In this document: positions 45,170 through 56,914 of the stretch, one piece after another
Layout of the letters: each line of letters opens with the position of its first letter
Position numbering within the stretch: the stretch's first letter is position 1
Assembly (NCBI GenBank): GCA_963169105.1
Contig: OY720636.1
Span: 68,188,123 to 68,252,122, forward strand
Length of the DNA stretch: 64,000 nt
Direction of reading: 5' to 3'
DNA from: Ceriagrion tenellum
Lineage: Eukaryota; Arthropoda; Insecta; Odonata; Coenagrionidae
The notes under the pieces: generated by a model
What the model was told of the DNA's origin: nothing
Databases searched by the model: none
Seen by the model: the letters and a program-made list of their open reading frames with translations, nothing else
Program-made: the position numbers and the translations under genes

Positions 45170-45530
45170 ACTGTGCTTTTCATGAAATCCGCATACTTGT
45201 GCCTTTAAGGACGCCTCGTAAATGGAGTGAGTGCGGATGTGGATATTGGTGAGCATTTACGCGCTCCGGACCAAATCGTTCGCCTAAGCGTAATTTAATC
45301 ACTCCATCGTCCAACACCTGATTGCAACCGAGAGGAAAGATTCCATTGCGAGTCGCTCTGCTGATTGAATACAGAGGAGCGCTATTTTTTGTTCAAACCT
45401 TTATGAGGGAGTCCAGTTACGCCCCTGCTCATAAATGGTCTGGCGCCGGACCTTGTTCCCGCAACGGACTCATTAAAACCGGGAGGTATCGGCCGCGCTT
45501 CGGATTGTAGGTCGCTGCGGTCAACTGAAA
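45170..45530. promoter_or_regulatory. GC-raised block with Hox-type AT sites
   Basis: Contains CTCGTAAATGG, GCGTAATTTAAT, CTTTATGAG, GCTCATAAATGG and CTCATTAAAACC between GC-rich words such as CGGCCGCGCTTCGG. It is unique in the window, with no repeat boundary. A conserved non-coding element is one explanation. Confidence 0.2.
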
Positions 45531-46089
45531 GTGTTAATGCCCACTTCACATCCTAGAAGGACCAATGTCCCAGCTGGATTCATGTATGAGAGAACTATTT
45601 ATTTTTTTTTATTTACTATACTTTCCTGATTTACACCCCGGCTGAAAATGCCAAAAGTGAACTTAAATCATCAAAATTAATAAGATTCTTAAATATCTAT
45701 TTGGTCATTAATATATTTAACTTGCAGACAACGTTTCACCTCATGCATTAAAGCTGTGAATTATTGATTTTATCTCTATTTATTAATATTTTAAGCAACA
45801 TTTGTAAATGGTTGATACTAATTTAATTGTTAGTTTTTTATATATTTATTTACTGTTTGGAGAAATTATAAACTTTGTAACTGTACTATATTAAGCTCAA
45901 CGGTAGATAAGTTTTCAACTCCATAACTTTTGTACTAATAATTGTATTATTACCTGACTGTATGTCTCTTTATTTTGTGCTGCAAAGCCCTGAGGATGGA
46001 GATATATTTGGCAAAACTTTTACCGTCAGTTTAATGTATGAATGACCAAATATATAAGAATTTTGTTATTATCTATATTATATTGGTCG

Positions 46090-46940
46090 AGAAAGATATT
46101 GTTGATTAAAGTATTAATTTTGCTTAAATAGATTTGAAAATGAAATATTAGGCTTAGATAAATACACGAATACGTACTTTCAAGTGATTGCATTAATGTC
46201 ATCAGAAAATGCTTAAGTATTGATAACTTTCCGCAATAACGATAAAAGCAAAAACATTAAATGAAAAAGAAATAAAAAGTAAATACAGTAAAATACTGTA
46301 AAATATTTTCGATTAATTTTTTTCAATCTGTTGGCAAATGAAAATAAATATATGGGAATACGTTGGGTGGCAATGCCACAAGTGAACTTCAATTATTAAG
46401 TTTGTTTACGTGGATTTAAAAACGAATTAGTCGATTTAAATAAATATGTGAATACCTACTTTCCAGTTATTGCATGAACGTCATCGGAAAATACTTTGGT
46501 ACTGATAAACTCCGCAATAACGATGAAATGATGAGAAAAATATTAAATGGAAAAGTAATACAAAGTAAAAATCAATAAAATAGTATTAAAACATTTCTAC
46601 AGATATTTTTTCAGTATCTAGCCAAATGTAAGTATATAGGTATATGGGAATACGTCAGATGGCAATGCCAAAAGTGAACTTAAATTATTAAGTTTGTTTA
46701 CATGGTACAAAATTGAATTCGTCGGTGTAGAAAAATATATGAATAAATAATTTCCAGTGATTGCATAAATGTTGGAAAATGCCTTTTTATCGATAAGCTC
46801 TGTAATAACGAAGAAATGGTGAATAAATATTTAATGGAAATGTTATATACAGTAAAATCAGATACATACCAAAAAACTTCGATGCATATTCTTTTTCATC
46901 TCTTACCCAATGAAAGTACATATTTGGGTAAGGGCCTAAA
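46090..46940 (+). repeat. Three tandem copies of an AT-rich ~290-bp unit
   Basis: Units are anchored by GGCAATGCC(A)AAAGTGAACTT at 46369 and 46661, by a GAATAC-TACTTTCC segment near 46167, 46450 and 46745, and by CCGCAATAACGATG-like sequence in each. A partial fourth match lies upstream at 45644. The copies differ by many substitutions and small indels, so the array is old. There is no coding potential. It is a short satellite-like array, with function unknown. Confidence 0.72.
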
Positions 46941-49356
46941 ACGTCAATCAGGTTGACTGTCCCCCTCTTTCCTGACCCCTCCAGTTTTAAAATGAAAATC
47001 AGTAGAGCTCCTTCGTAGCCTATCTGCATCTACTTTTGTCAAGATGTTAAGACTGATAAATCACGAAATAGGGCAAAGTCCACGAGTGTTATGTAGATTT
47101 CGATCTAGGTTTCGCTTATTTTTCCTTGTTACCGGCGTAGTAAGCGAAATGATGTCGCAAGCTTCCAGAAATACAATACTTTTTACGACCTAGGTCTCTC
47201 TGGCTACGAAATCATCAGGTGATGATGCTGCAGCAAGTGAAAATGCTGTAAAAAGCCACTTGATGATGCTGTTAAGCGAGATATATATCATAATAAATAT
47301 TTTACTTGTGGAATTCGCTCTATTTTGTGATATATCAGCAATGTATTGGTTCCAAAAAATATCACCCGTCTTGCCAAAATTTACAGAATGTTAAGAGTAA
47401 CGTTTGTGAGACTGTAAGAGAAAATCCTGGGGGTCTTTGTTCGATTCAAAACCGGCAGATGCGAAAGATTTCCCAGAGGAATCTTTATCATTTACTGAAT
47501 GTGAAGCGGAGAGAAATGCAAGTGCAGAATGCCACTTGGGTTGTTGAGTTGTGAATGTTAAAAAAATACGCGGAGCTGTGTTTGTCAAAATAAACTCGAG
47601 ATACCTGAATTTGTGATGTTAATATCTTCAACAAAAGAGATTGAACTCAGTGCAGTGTATGCAACTGAAAGTTGGTTTATTTCTTTGTTTACAGATAAGA
47701 ATGAAAATTTTCCCTCCACTTTAGTAGCAATTTTACTTCATAATGTTCGAAAAACAACACTCTATGCGATGTGTAAATTCTAATTCCTCATAGCAAAAAT
47801 GAAAAGATTCTCCAATGGCCGTAAAAAATGGCACCACTCGTCAAACATGCAACCACACAACACTTACTGTGTTGGTTTGCGGGAATGGGGATTCCACAGC
47901 AGGGACCAACCACAGCCTCTCTACCAGAATACCCTCCTGTGATGGTTTACGGGAATGTTACTTCCTCGCCAGTGACCACCACAGACACACACACTCAACC
48001 CAGTTGGGATCCTTTTCGAGGGCTAATGGGACCCTGATAAGGATGCCTGGGTTATAACCTGAGATCCTTCATAGGGCTAATGGGACCCTACTAAGGATGC
48101 CTGGTCATTACCAAAATCACACTCACAAGCACTTACTGACTCACACACACAGACGGGCCCAACTTCTGGGAGAAAACGCTCAAAAAGAGCGTGGTCAAAA
48201 TATAAACACAAAGAAAAACGAGGGTGAGCGTCGGATACGCGTAATTCCTCATGTTCAAGCGATTGGTGTGCTGTTAATTTCAATGCTAACAGCATCCGAC
48301 TTTGAAATAAAACTCTTGCAAAAAGTAAACACTTTGTAACTTTACAAATTGTTTTTAACAATAAAAATTGCACTTAATTCTTGTTAAAAGTGTGAAAATC
48401 GGTTAACAAAGATCCTCCTATCTCTGTAAGCAAGAACTGACGCAACTTCTGGTAGCCTCCACTTAGAGCTACTATCGCTTAAAGAAATCAGATTTCTCGG
48501 AGATGATTTCCACGCTAAGTACATCACTGGTCTAAAGCATTAATACCATGATTAACTCATCATATAAGGAAGAACAGTTTGGTGAATGATACCACGCACC
48601 GACGCTTATGGTGTCTCTGGCCTCAGTATCACTTACTCATGATTTCTTTACAACTTGAATACTACATTTTTAAGAGCGTTTTCTAAACTGAGATGTAAAT
48701 AAATTTGGTTTCGAGGCTGGTTTAGCTGTAATTAATCCTTATAAGTGGTGATTTTAACTTGGGATTTAATGGAGATTACTCAGATTACAGAGGTAAAATG
48801 TCGATTTGAATGAGAAAGCATACTCAAGCTCTTAAAGAACACTGTTTATAAGAAGCATAAATTCATGGAAGCTTGAATAAAAATTAAATCAAGCATTCAA
48901 ACATATTATTTTAAATTTATTAGCAACTTACTACCGTCACTGAAGTCAAAATGTGGTAGTTCCTTGCAAACAACGCTGCAGTCAACTTCCACGGCTGGAA
49001 AAATGTGGTCATTAAAAATATACTCGTGGAATAATCTGCATATTTTTAACTTAATTTTGGTTTACAGTAGATAACCCATTTCATCAGTGGAAGCAGGATT
49101 TTTTAAACTGAGTTAAAAAAAATGTGTACTTTAGTATTTGTCTTGACTCACATAGTCAAACCAGATCCAACTTAAGTCAATTTATTTCCAAACGTCGAAC
49201 ATGCATGCAATGACGAACCTGTAAAACTCCCAAGTCCGACTATAAAAAAGGAGCATTAGTTCAAATAATGCAACGAATAAAACGCAGTGCACTCGTACTG
49301 ACCTAGCGGTGATCTCAATACTTGTTCCGCTGACCAGGCCGGCAACTTGTGTGACC

Positions 49357-49359
<3 letters not shown>
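46941..49359. other. AT-rich DNA with short tandems
   Basis: Contains the 55-bp tandem, and at 48655-49160 an old repeat related to bases 428-680. No credible gene. Confidence 0.4.
48006..48113 (+). repeat. Two tandem copies of a 55-bp unit
   Basis: The segment with GGGCTAATGGGACCCT and AAGGATGCCTGG occurs at 48006 and again 55 bases later. Just upstream, TGGTTTGCGGGAATG and TGGTTTACGGGAATG form another pair about 70 bases apart (47872 and 47943). The small open frames here arise from this repetition. Confidence 0.65.

Positions 49360-49395
<36 letters not shown>
49360..49395 (+). repeat. (AG)n microsatellite
   Basis: An uninterrupted AG run of about 17 units. Long GA/AG tracts can act as GAGA-factor sites in insects, but here no promoter context is evident beyond moderately raised GC content downstream. 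Confidence 0.88.
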
Positions 49396-49396
<1 letters not shown>

Positions 49397-50127
49397 GAAG
49401 GCATTTTATTTTTATCCTCGAAGGGGGCAGAAAATTAATAGCTCGATACCGTTCTGAAAGTGTGGGTGAAACAAGGAAGCAGCAGCTAGCTTACGCCTTT
49501 AGCATTCAAAGTGAGACTACTGAATTATCGCCTCTGCTCGATGCAAAAACGGTTCTAACGAGTTCGGCCTTTAAAAGGCGTCATGGTGAGCAATACCCCT
49601 TTCTTTTGTTTCTTAATTTGGAAAGAGCAATCAGAGAGTTAAATCTTCGATTTTTTCTTAATTTCTTTTAAATGCTCACCCCCCTCATCCCTTTCCTTCC
49701 ATCTCGCTCATTTAAGTCAACGATAACGCTCCAGAGCCGGTCGCAGAGGCACAATTAATTGACACTGCGTTCTCGCCGGCTCTCATTCTACCTCTCGTTC
49801 TCACTTGCGAGCGCGGTCCCGGGTCCAACCCGGTAGGAAAAGCGAATGGTGGCGTCGCCATGGCGAGAAGCGCATTGCGGCTTGAAGGTGTGGAAGTGTA
49901 CGCGGGTGAGTTTCGCCCCTGCATGAAATGAGGCGAGCGGATGAAGGAGGCAATGCATAAATCTGATCTCATTATAATTCCTCCGATGAGCGCGTGACGA
50001 GGAAGAAGAGCCGGGATAAACGAATGGTGGCACCTGTATGATTAGGCGCAGAACTTCATCAAAATGAAACCCTAATACATTTTTGAAAGTCGTCATTCCT
50101 TTTTCGTTCAATCGTGAGATTGGCTCA
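49396..50127. other. Moderately GC-rich unique DNA
   Basis: The part 49730-50030 is CpG-rich (GGTGGCGTCGCCATGGCGAG), with frames at 49712-49972 and 49788-50111 in overlapping registers and no recognised domain. Possible regulatory DNA or an exon of unknown kind. Confidence 0.3.
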
Positions 50128-50172
50128 CTTCAGCCTTCCACCCTTTCCTATCTAATGCTAGTTCCCTCTGTA
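50128..50172 (-). mobile_element. LINE 3'-end fragment, family L, 45-bp remnant
   Basis: A short stretch reading (plus strand) CTTCCACCCTTTCCTATCTA followed by ATGCTAGTTCCCTCTG matches the LALDREGWR-coding part of family L. Nothing else of the element is present on either side. Confidence 0.5.
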
Positions 50173-50536
50173 ACGTCAGACGTTTGTTTTATTCCAAAAT
50201 CATCTTTATTTTCTTAAAAATACAGTTTCTTTTTCCTCACTACTTCGAGCCAATTTCCCTTTCTTCTCCTTCTCAACAATCCTCTCTCTCCTCCCATCAA
50301 CAACTCCCTAACAACATAAACATCAATTATTAGTAAACATCAAAACAACAAGATAAGTAAATATCAAACGTTATACCTCACTTCCTAGTAGCTGCTATTT
50401 AGCACAAGGGTTGCCAAAAACGTAATGTTCCACATTGAAATCAATTCCTTTATACAAATTTATTAAATCCGCGATTGCCTACGGGACCCTAACAGCGATA
50501 TACGAACGCCATTATGGTCAATTTTAAGTGATTATC

Positions 50537-50684
50537 GTAATTACCATATTCATTTTTTTCCTCCGTCATCCATTTGTTTGGAAAAAGCCGGAAGTAATGA
50601 GTAAGCAGACCAATTACCCTGCACATGGCGATACCATTCGAGATATCGCTGCACTCGCTACTTCCACTGAAGTCAACTTCCATG
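50537..50684 (+). repeat. Dispersed repeat family U, copy 2
   Basis: Partner of 10325-10470 in the same orientation, with CTCCGTCATCCATTTGTTTG, AAGCCGGAAGTAATGAG and TTCGAGATATCGCTGCACTC. A pair of this length and divergence is best explained by an old mobile repeat. Confidence 0.58.
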
Positions 50685-51256
50685 TGTTAATCCCCCTTCA
50701 CGGGAAAAAACCTCTAAAAATTATTCATCGAAAAGCAAAATCCATTATAAAGATATTCTCACAACTTGGATGAATATGGAGAATGCATTTTTCTGCTAAA
50801 TTACTTCTACTTTTTTGTGCGAGGGTACAACGGTTCAGGAGCATACAACGGTTCTATATGAAGCCTTCCTTTTAACCGATATCAACATTCTTCCTGAAGA
50901 TGCCTGCTGAATTTCAGACGAAACTGATGTCGTCAAACATAATAGCGCAGTAAAACACTTACATATGCAGCCTCCATGATCCCTAATTAATAATATAGAG
51001 CACCTGATATAGTTGCAGAAGCCAAAAGGACATTGATATGGAAAGGACAAGTTGCCTGAATTCTTGAAAGCGACCCAATGCTGGAATCAAACTTAAAAGA
51101 AGAATACAGCGAGGAGAGAAAAGAAAATGATGGAACGACTAGGTGAAGCAGGGAACGAGCCAGATGAGAAATCCCTTCGGTGGATGCAGAAGACAGGAGG
51201 AAGAGGAGGCGATGAGTTGATGATTCCAAATTCCTCCTATGCTTTAAGGTAGTTTG

Positions 51257-51736
51257 AGCGAGATAGTTCCCTACCCATTATGGAGACCATATTCGAATGG
51301 TACGTTTTAATTTAAGCAGCTGTGGGAAGCATGCATTTAGTACTACGTTATTAATGGTGAAATAATACACTTTTATATGACTGGCATTCTAGTTGATATA
51401 AAAATACCTACATAAGTCTTTCATTGGACTCATTCTTTTCACATAGTACTTTCAAAACTCCTTCACTGTGGAAGGCTTTTTGTGATTCTGGAAAAATGAC
51501 TGCGGTGACTATATGATTTATTTTCAAAAATATTTGTAGAAACTTACAAACAGCAAACTTAATTTTTTGACGAGAACTAGGTGTTAAAAATGCCTAATTT
51601 TTTAAATAATGTCTCTCTGGAGGACGCGCACCTATTGTTTTCAATGTAAAGAATATATTTTGTCAAAACTCTAGAAAATTAGTTCGGTAAGGGAGTGATA
51701 TTTTGGTTTCCTTGAAAGAGTAACATATTTTTCGCT
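51257..51736 (+). repeat. Dispersed repeat family S, copy 2
   Basis: Partner of 25139-25636, same orientation, with many substitutions and small indels, including GGTAAGGGAGTGATATTTTG and ACTGTGGAAGGCTTTTTGTG. The sequence immediately upstream in the two places does not match. Confidence 0.6.
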
Positions 51737-52667
51737 AAAATGAGATCAAATTTATTGGTTTCTAGGTGAAATAATATTTTTCTCAAACTACTTTAAGTGG
51801 TTATGGGGTTAAATTATGGTCTATGAGGTAAAGTCAACATTTAATAGATGAATGGCGAATCGAAATCAAATTGAAACTTTTAATAGACAGAAATCAAATA
51901 TTTAAGTAGCGAGACGACTTTCACACTGACGATTATTCAATCAGCAACTGTCAAAGACATGAACATTGATCGACGATATTTAAGTGTGTTGCTAATCAAA
52001 ATATTTCTCATCGGCAAGAACTGAATAGATAGAAGAAGTGAACCGGTACGCATCGGAAGAATACTTAATCGGAATGCATGGAATTTGTCAAAGTATCATA
52101 CGTTTATTTGTCTAGAGAGCATTTCTAGATTTTTTGTTTTATTTTACGCATGTCTTTTGTTTCCTTTTCGCGCTATTGCGCTCGGGTCAAAGCTCATCGA
52201 TTCAGTACGGTGGAGGTTGTAATGTCGAGAAGTTCATACTTTTCCAATAAAAAGTGGAGTCAATCATTACAACAGTGGAGTTACTCACTATCCATTTACC
52301 CGATTTTTAATAGAATTCAAGAGAATCAACTGCGCAGATGTCAAATCGACGACTAGAGTATGCCTAGCTAAAAAATAGAATAGACACAAATGGAATTGGA
52401 TAAAGACAAATCGGAGGAAATTTCATAAATTAGCAGCCTATCAGCTTTGTAGAACCTTGGATCTTCGATATTAAACATCTCCCTCAGAACCACTCTTCAT
52501 TCTGATAGACATTTTATCCGTTAATACCACATACTAAGGCCAACGGCAATTCATGCATTGGGAAGTAAGTGCCGATTTTTCCCACTAAGCCGATTGTAGT
52601 TTAAGAGAGAGATGTGGTGCCCAGATATATCATTCAACTTTGCTAACTTTTGGCCAGTTTCAGTAAC
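51737..52667. other. AT-rich DNA without recognised features
   Basis: No repeat partner or coding signal was identified. Confidence 0.4.
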
Positions 52668-53131
52668 GACACATATGTCTTCTATAAATCTATAGAACCC
52701 ATAAGCCATGACAACCATTCTGTATGTGTTGCAGAAACATTCAATAAATTAATGGTTTCGTAACTTATGGCATGGAGTTATGAGTTCCATAAGTAGACAA
52801 GATGGTGGATGAGCAATAATCCGCTTGGAGATTTAATTCCTAGATAAAAGAGTTGTTATGAGATAGATGACCAGTTAATTTACTCTTACTGACTAATTAT
52901 TATGTGCATTAGCATTTATTCGTACGTTATACTTTCATAAATTTTATCCGGCGGTAGGTGATTAGATCAAATACTCGAACCTGTTGACTATTGATAAATA
53001 AGTTGTATAACTAGCAGATCTGTTCCTGGAACCCGAATGTTTTTATGAGATCTATAACTTCATAAATCTCATAACTATTAATCACATAACTAAATGTTCT
53101 TGCAACCGGCCATTAGACGCAATCTGAGATC
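52668..53131 (+). repeat. Dispersed repeat family E, copy 2 (longest)
   Basis: This copy is the reference for family E. It is followed within 50 bases by a member of another dispersed family (R, 53175-53390). The boundaries are approximate because the copies are old and end at different points. Its ends show no clear TIR. Confidence 0.66.
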
Positions 53132-53174
53132 ACTCCAGAAAACGAACCCAAGACCAGACCCTATGTTCAAAAGA

Positions 53175-53390
53175 GAGAATGATTTTGACCCCACACTACA
53201 TTTATAGGTCTGATAGAAGATATCAAATAAGAGTGATATGCAGTCTAAAAGATAGATAAAAAATTCGTTCTTTTCAAGCACAATAAGTGACCATAAGAGA
53301 AACAGCTCCACACAAAACACACCCATAATGCACTTCACCATTTCACCTTTCAAAACCACGTGTACACAGCTGGTGTCCTTACACCCTTTG
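53175..53390 (+). repeat. Dispersed repeat family R, copy 2
   Basis: Matches copy 1 through CACACTACATTTATA, AAAATTCGTTC, CAATAAGTGACCATAAGAG, ACACACCCATAATGCAC and ACCATTTCACCTTTCAAAAC. Directly follows a family E copy. The two may be parts of a single larger element, although the pairing is not seen at 28 kb. Confidence 0.62.
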
Positions 53391-53646
53391 CCACAGGCTC
53401 ATATGGTAGCTCGCCGGATAGTATGTTGATGTAGACCTCCGCTCACAAATCTAACCCCTGAGAAACTTCGCCGTCTTCCAAAAAACACAAAACTCCACCC
53501 AGTCGATACGACTAACTAATGCTGAAAACGATTACACATTCTATCCCAAATAACATTTGGTGATTGCCTGTATAATTATGTTTCTGCATTATTTCATCTC
53601 TAAGTTACGGCAAAGTGAACAGAAAAGAAGGGCATCATGAGCTGGG

Positions 53647-54001
53647 TAAAGGCTGGGACACAATCAACGTGAACGGGGAGTACGTGTACGCGAGAGATGG
53701 GCAACATTCATCTCTCCCCGTGTCCCGTACACGAAAAACCAATCAGAATTGTCCTGAGAATCCGGGAATGGGAGCCATCTGTCGGCAGATACATCCAACT
53801 GTTGAAGATTGCTCTTGGCTAAGACAACTTATTTACTTCCACACTTGTTTACACCTGATCTCTTAGCTGCGCCTGCGTTAGTCAATTGTTACTCCGGGTC
53901 GCGTTAACGCCGATTGCGACCGCTAACTTGGGTTCCCTGTCTCCTGTTGTCCCGTTTACGTCTCGCGTCACACGTACACGTTGATTGTGTCCCTGCCTTA
54001 A
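53647..54001. mobile_element. 355-bp TIR element, GGGACACAATCAACGTG ends, TTAA-like flank
   Basis: Inverted ends TAAAGGCTGGGACACAATCA (left) and, reversed, TTAAGGCAGGGACACAATCA (right). A second inverted segment inside (GTACGTGTACGCGAGA and TCTCGCGTCACACGTAC) is offset by 10 bases. The right side is TTAA and the left TAAA, so a piggyBac-type TTAA duplication with one change is possible. GC-rich relative to its surroundings, with no transposase frame. Confidence 0.55.
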
Positions 54002-54349
54002 TGTGGAGAACAGGCAATGCGTCTTGAACGTGAAGTTCACCACATACTCTGCCCGATTGGAAAGCAATTACCTTTAATCACGTCCTTTTCCTAAAAAAAA
54101 CTTACAAACGCAATACAAAGCTTCCTGATGCAGAGATCTATAAAATTACAGTTTATTATGAGAACCACCGTAGAGCTGTAATCAATTCGTATGGGAAGAT
54201 TCAAATTTTACCTTGTAACCGGCGGTGTTTCAAGTTATCGTAAATTTGGACATCTGCACCGTCTCCAAAGGCATCCTCCACTTTCCTCAGTACTTTTTCT
54301 ACATCGGCATCTACATACAACCCTGCGATCCACCGCATGGGCCGGGACG

Positions 54350-54558
54350 TGGGTGTTAGAACACCAGACGTGTATAAATGTAAGGGATGAGGTTTTGGGA
54401 GGTGAAATGGTGACGTGTATTGTGAGAGTGTATTGAGTGGAGCTCAGTTTTTATCATGGTCACTTATTGTGCGCGGAAGGAACGAGTTTTTGTACCTATC
54501 TGTTCGGCAGTGTATCTCTCTTATTTTAACGCTTCTGACAGACCTAGACATTTACCAA
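54350..54558 (-). repeat. Dispersed repeat family R, copy 3
   Basis: Reverse-orientation copy about 1 kb from copy 2. On the minus strand it reads GATAGGTACAAAAACTCGTT, CAATAAGTGACCATGATAAA and CACCTCCCAAAACCTCATCC, intermediate between copies 1 and 2. Confidence 0.62.
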
Positions 54559-55799
54559 GGGGTTGAACAAAGTCGTAATTTTTCCACCCGAGAGGTAGTA
54601 ACAGTCAACTAATCCAATCCTCCATGAGAATAAACGTCATTGATACTAACATGGCTCCCGAGTGGCAGATCACTTTCACTATGCTTTCAGCTTGTCCTAC
54701 TCTTTTCGGGTATCTCTCGTATCTGTCTGTCAATGCGAAGTACAACCATGACGATGCTTTTGTCATAATACCCTTGGCAAGAGAAATTTTATAATACAAT
54801 CGAACTGATGAACACGCATCAATCATACTTGTCAATAACTGAAGCATCGAGTCCGTATTCTTTCATGACACACTCATTACTCAGCAGAGACCGCCATTTT
54901 CCCAAAAATTAATGTTCCGATATTTCGTTTACCAATTCCTCACTGATCATCTAAACTCTCTTTATTTGACGCAATACGAGTATTAATATTTGTGTAACTA
55001 TTGACACACTTACAAGGTAAAAGCGTCATCCTTAAAATGTTCTCTTTTTTCAGCTTTCTATTTTAGTGGCCTTATCTCGCGTGACTGAATGAAACTCCTG
55101 ACAAATAATTACCTCGTAGTGTGTTACCATTATAACTGATAGTATTTCCTCCGTTTAACGTTGCCAATACTCACATATCATACATTTTTTTAGATGCTGC
55201 ACTATTCATTTGAACCAAATTTGTGTTCTCGTCGTCGGACACGATTTTCAAATGAAAAATTTCTTTTATTTTTTGTCGCAACATCCTTTGTGAGTATCTT
55301 AACACGTTTAGTTTTCATCGCAGGAAAAAGCCCTCTCTCGCCATAGTCATCGGCGCGGGAGTTCATCCTGGTTTCACTGGAGGATTGATCAGTGCCCCGG
55401 GGGTCGATCATGCAATGACGTCCCGTCCGCCGGGATCATATTCTGAGATTGCTCGACGAGTCGTGGTTTGAAAAAAAAGTGGAGCACATAAGGGTTTGCG
55501 GACAAGTTCTTCCGGGTCTGATACCTTCTTTTTTTTCTTACGTCGGCATGATTGGCCTTTAGTTGTTGCCATGATGACTATTCATTTCACTCCAGCATTA
55601 TGGCACCACCATTGTTTCTTCTCGTGATCCCATTTCTCAACTTTAAAAATGACATTCATTCTCAATGATAGGATCAGAGTTGTTTTTTAACCTATTGAGA
55701 GCTACATTTAACATTTTGGGAGTATATTATTTATAATCATATGCAGTGATTTTGTCAGCAAATTCAATGGGACGTACATATTTCAGAACTCAGTAATCC
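54559..55799. other. AT-rich DNA without recognised features
   Basis: Small frames (54605-54847, 55202-55411) show no known domain. A small GC-rich stretch lies at 55320-55470. Confidence 0.35.
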
Positions 55800-56385
55800 A
55801 GCAATTGTGTTCAGTCAGCGATAGTTCAGTCAACTTCTTTCTCGCCATAGTTCGCCATCGAGTCCCCATCTTCAGAAAGTCATCCCGTGATCTCATCCTT
55901 TCCTCCCTTGGCATTTCTCATTTAACTCACCGCCGTGTCCTATCAGATATGATGTTCATACAAAGAATCTTCAGTGGCTCTCTTCGGACCAATTAAATAA
56001 TCCCTCTCTTTAGTATTCATGTTCCTTCCCGTCCGTTACGCAGTAACTGTCTACTGCATACTCCCCGATTCCGTCTTTCCATCTCCCAGCGCTCTCTCTT
56101 CTTCCGAATCCCCTCCTTGTTTAACTCCTTGGCCTCGAAATATCCTTCCTTGGACCTTTTCTCCTCTGCCACCATTTTCAAATCCTCCCTGAAACGCCAC
56201 TCAAATGATTCATCCCTCTCCAGTCCCTAAGTCCCGTCTTACGCTTGCCGCATTATTGTTTTATTTAATGAATATTTGTTTTTGTTTGAAAATTTTATTT
56301 ATTTGTTGATTATTTCAGCCAATGTAATAGCCTTTGTGCCGTTTTTGGTGGTGAATTAAATAAATAAAATAAATAAAGATACAGC
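55800..56385 (+). mobile_element. LINE 3'-end remnant with AAATAAATAAA-type tail
   Basis: The plus strand encodes, with frame breaks, a segment around SLGISHLTHRRVLSDMMFIQ that resembles the C-terminal region of Jockey/CR1-like RTs (a short leucine-rich segment, then RR-x-x-D-x-x-F). A pyrimidine-rich 3' stretch follows, ending GGTGAATTAAATAAATAAAA at 56349-56380, which looks like an A-rich LINE tail. The coding match is weak. Confidence 0.5.
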
Positions 56386-56914
56386 GATTATATTTTGTGC
56401 CGAAGAGGCCGTTTATTGTATCTCTTCCTCCATGCCTCTCCCTTCATCCAGACGTCTTCACTTAGTAACCCTCTTACTTACAATGTCCCTCTTCACACTC
56501 CCTTTCCATCTGGTTTTTGGCTGGCCTCTTCTTTTTTTTCGGGTATCCAATTGAAATATTTGCCTGCATTGTCAAAACTTTTAGAGCATGTACAAACAAG
56601 CAATTGTCTATGGACTGCCAAGGTGGCATTTTTTAAAGACAGGAGCACTTTTGGTTCAGCGTTTCTCCTAGTTTCAGCGAGCGTCTTCGCGAGCGATATA
56701 ATTGTTGCTGTAATTATCTTCGTCTTATAGGTGCGAGGGTTGCAAAGGCTGGATCTCCTTCACTCTTTTGTCATCGGTTGTGGTAAAATGAACGAGCGAA
56801 AGAGATCCTACACTCCAATCGTAACACTCCAATACATATAATAGCGATAATTGCAACAATCATGGTAGAAGGACTATTACTGTGTTCAAAGAAGATAGAA
56901 TCACAAACTAGGAA

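Noticed and set aside
46090..46940. LTR pair of a retrotransposon
   Set aside because: Units are directly tandem with no internal coding region, primer-binding site or TG...CA ends.
47425..47460. tRNA-like B box (TTGTTCGATTC)
   Set aside because: No partner A box or acceptor stem. Single short match.
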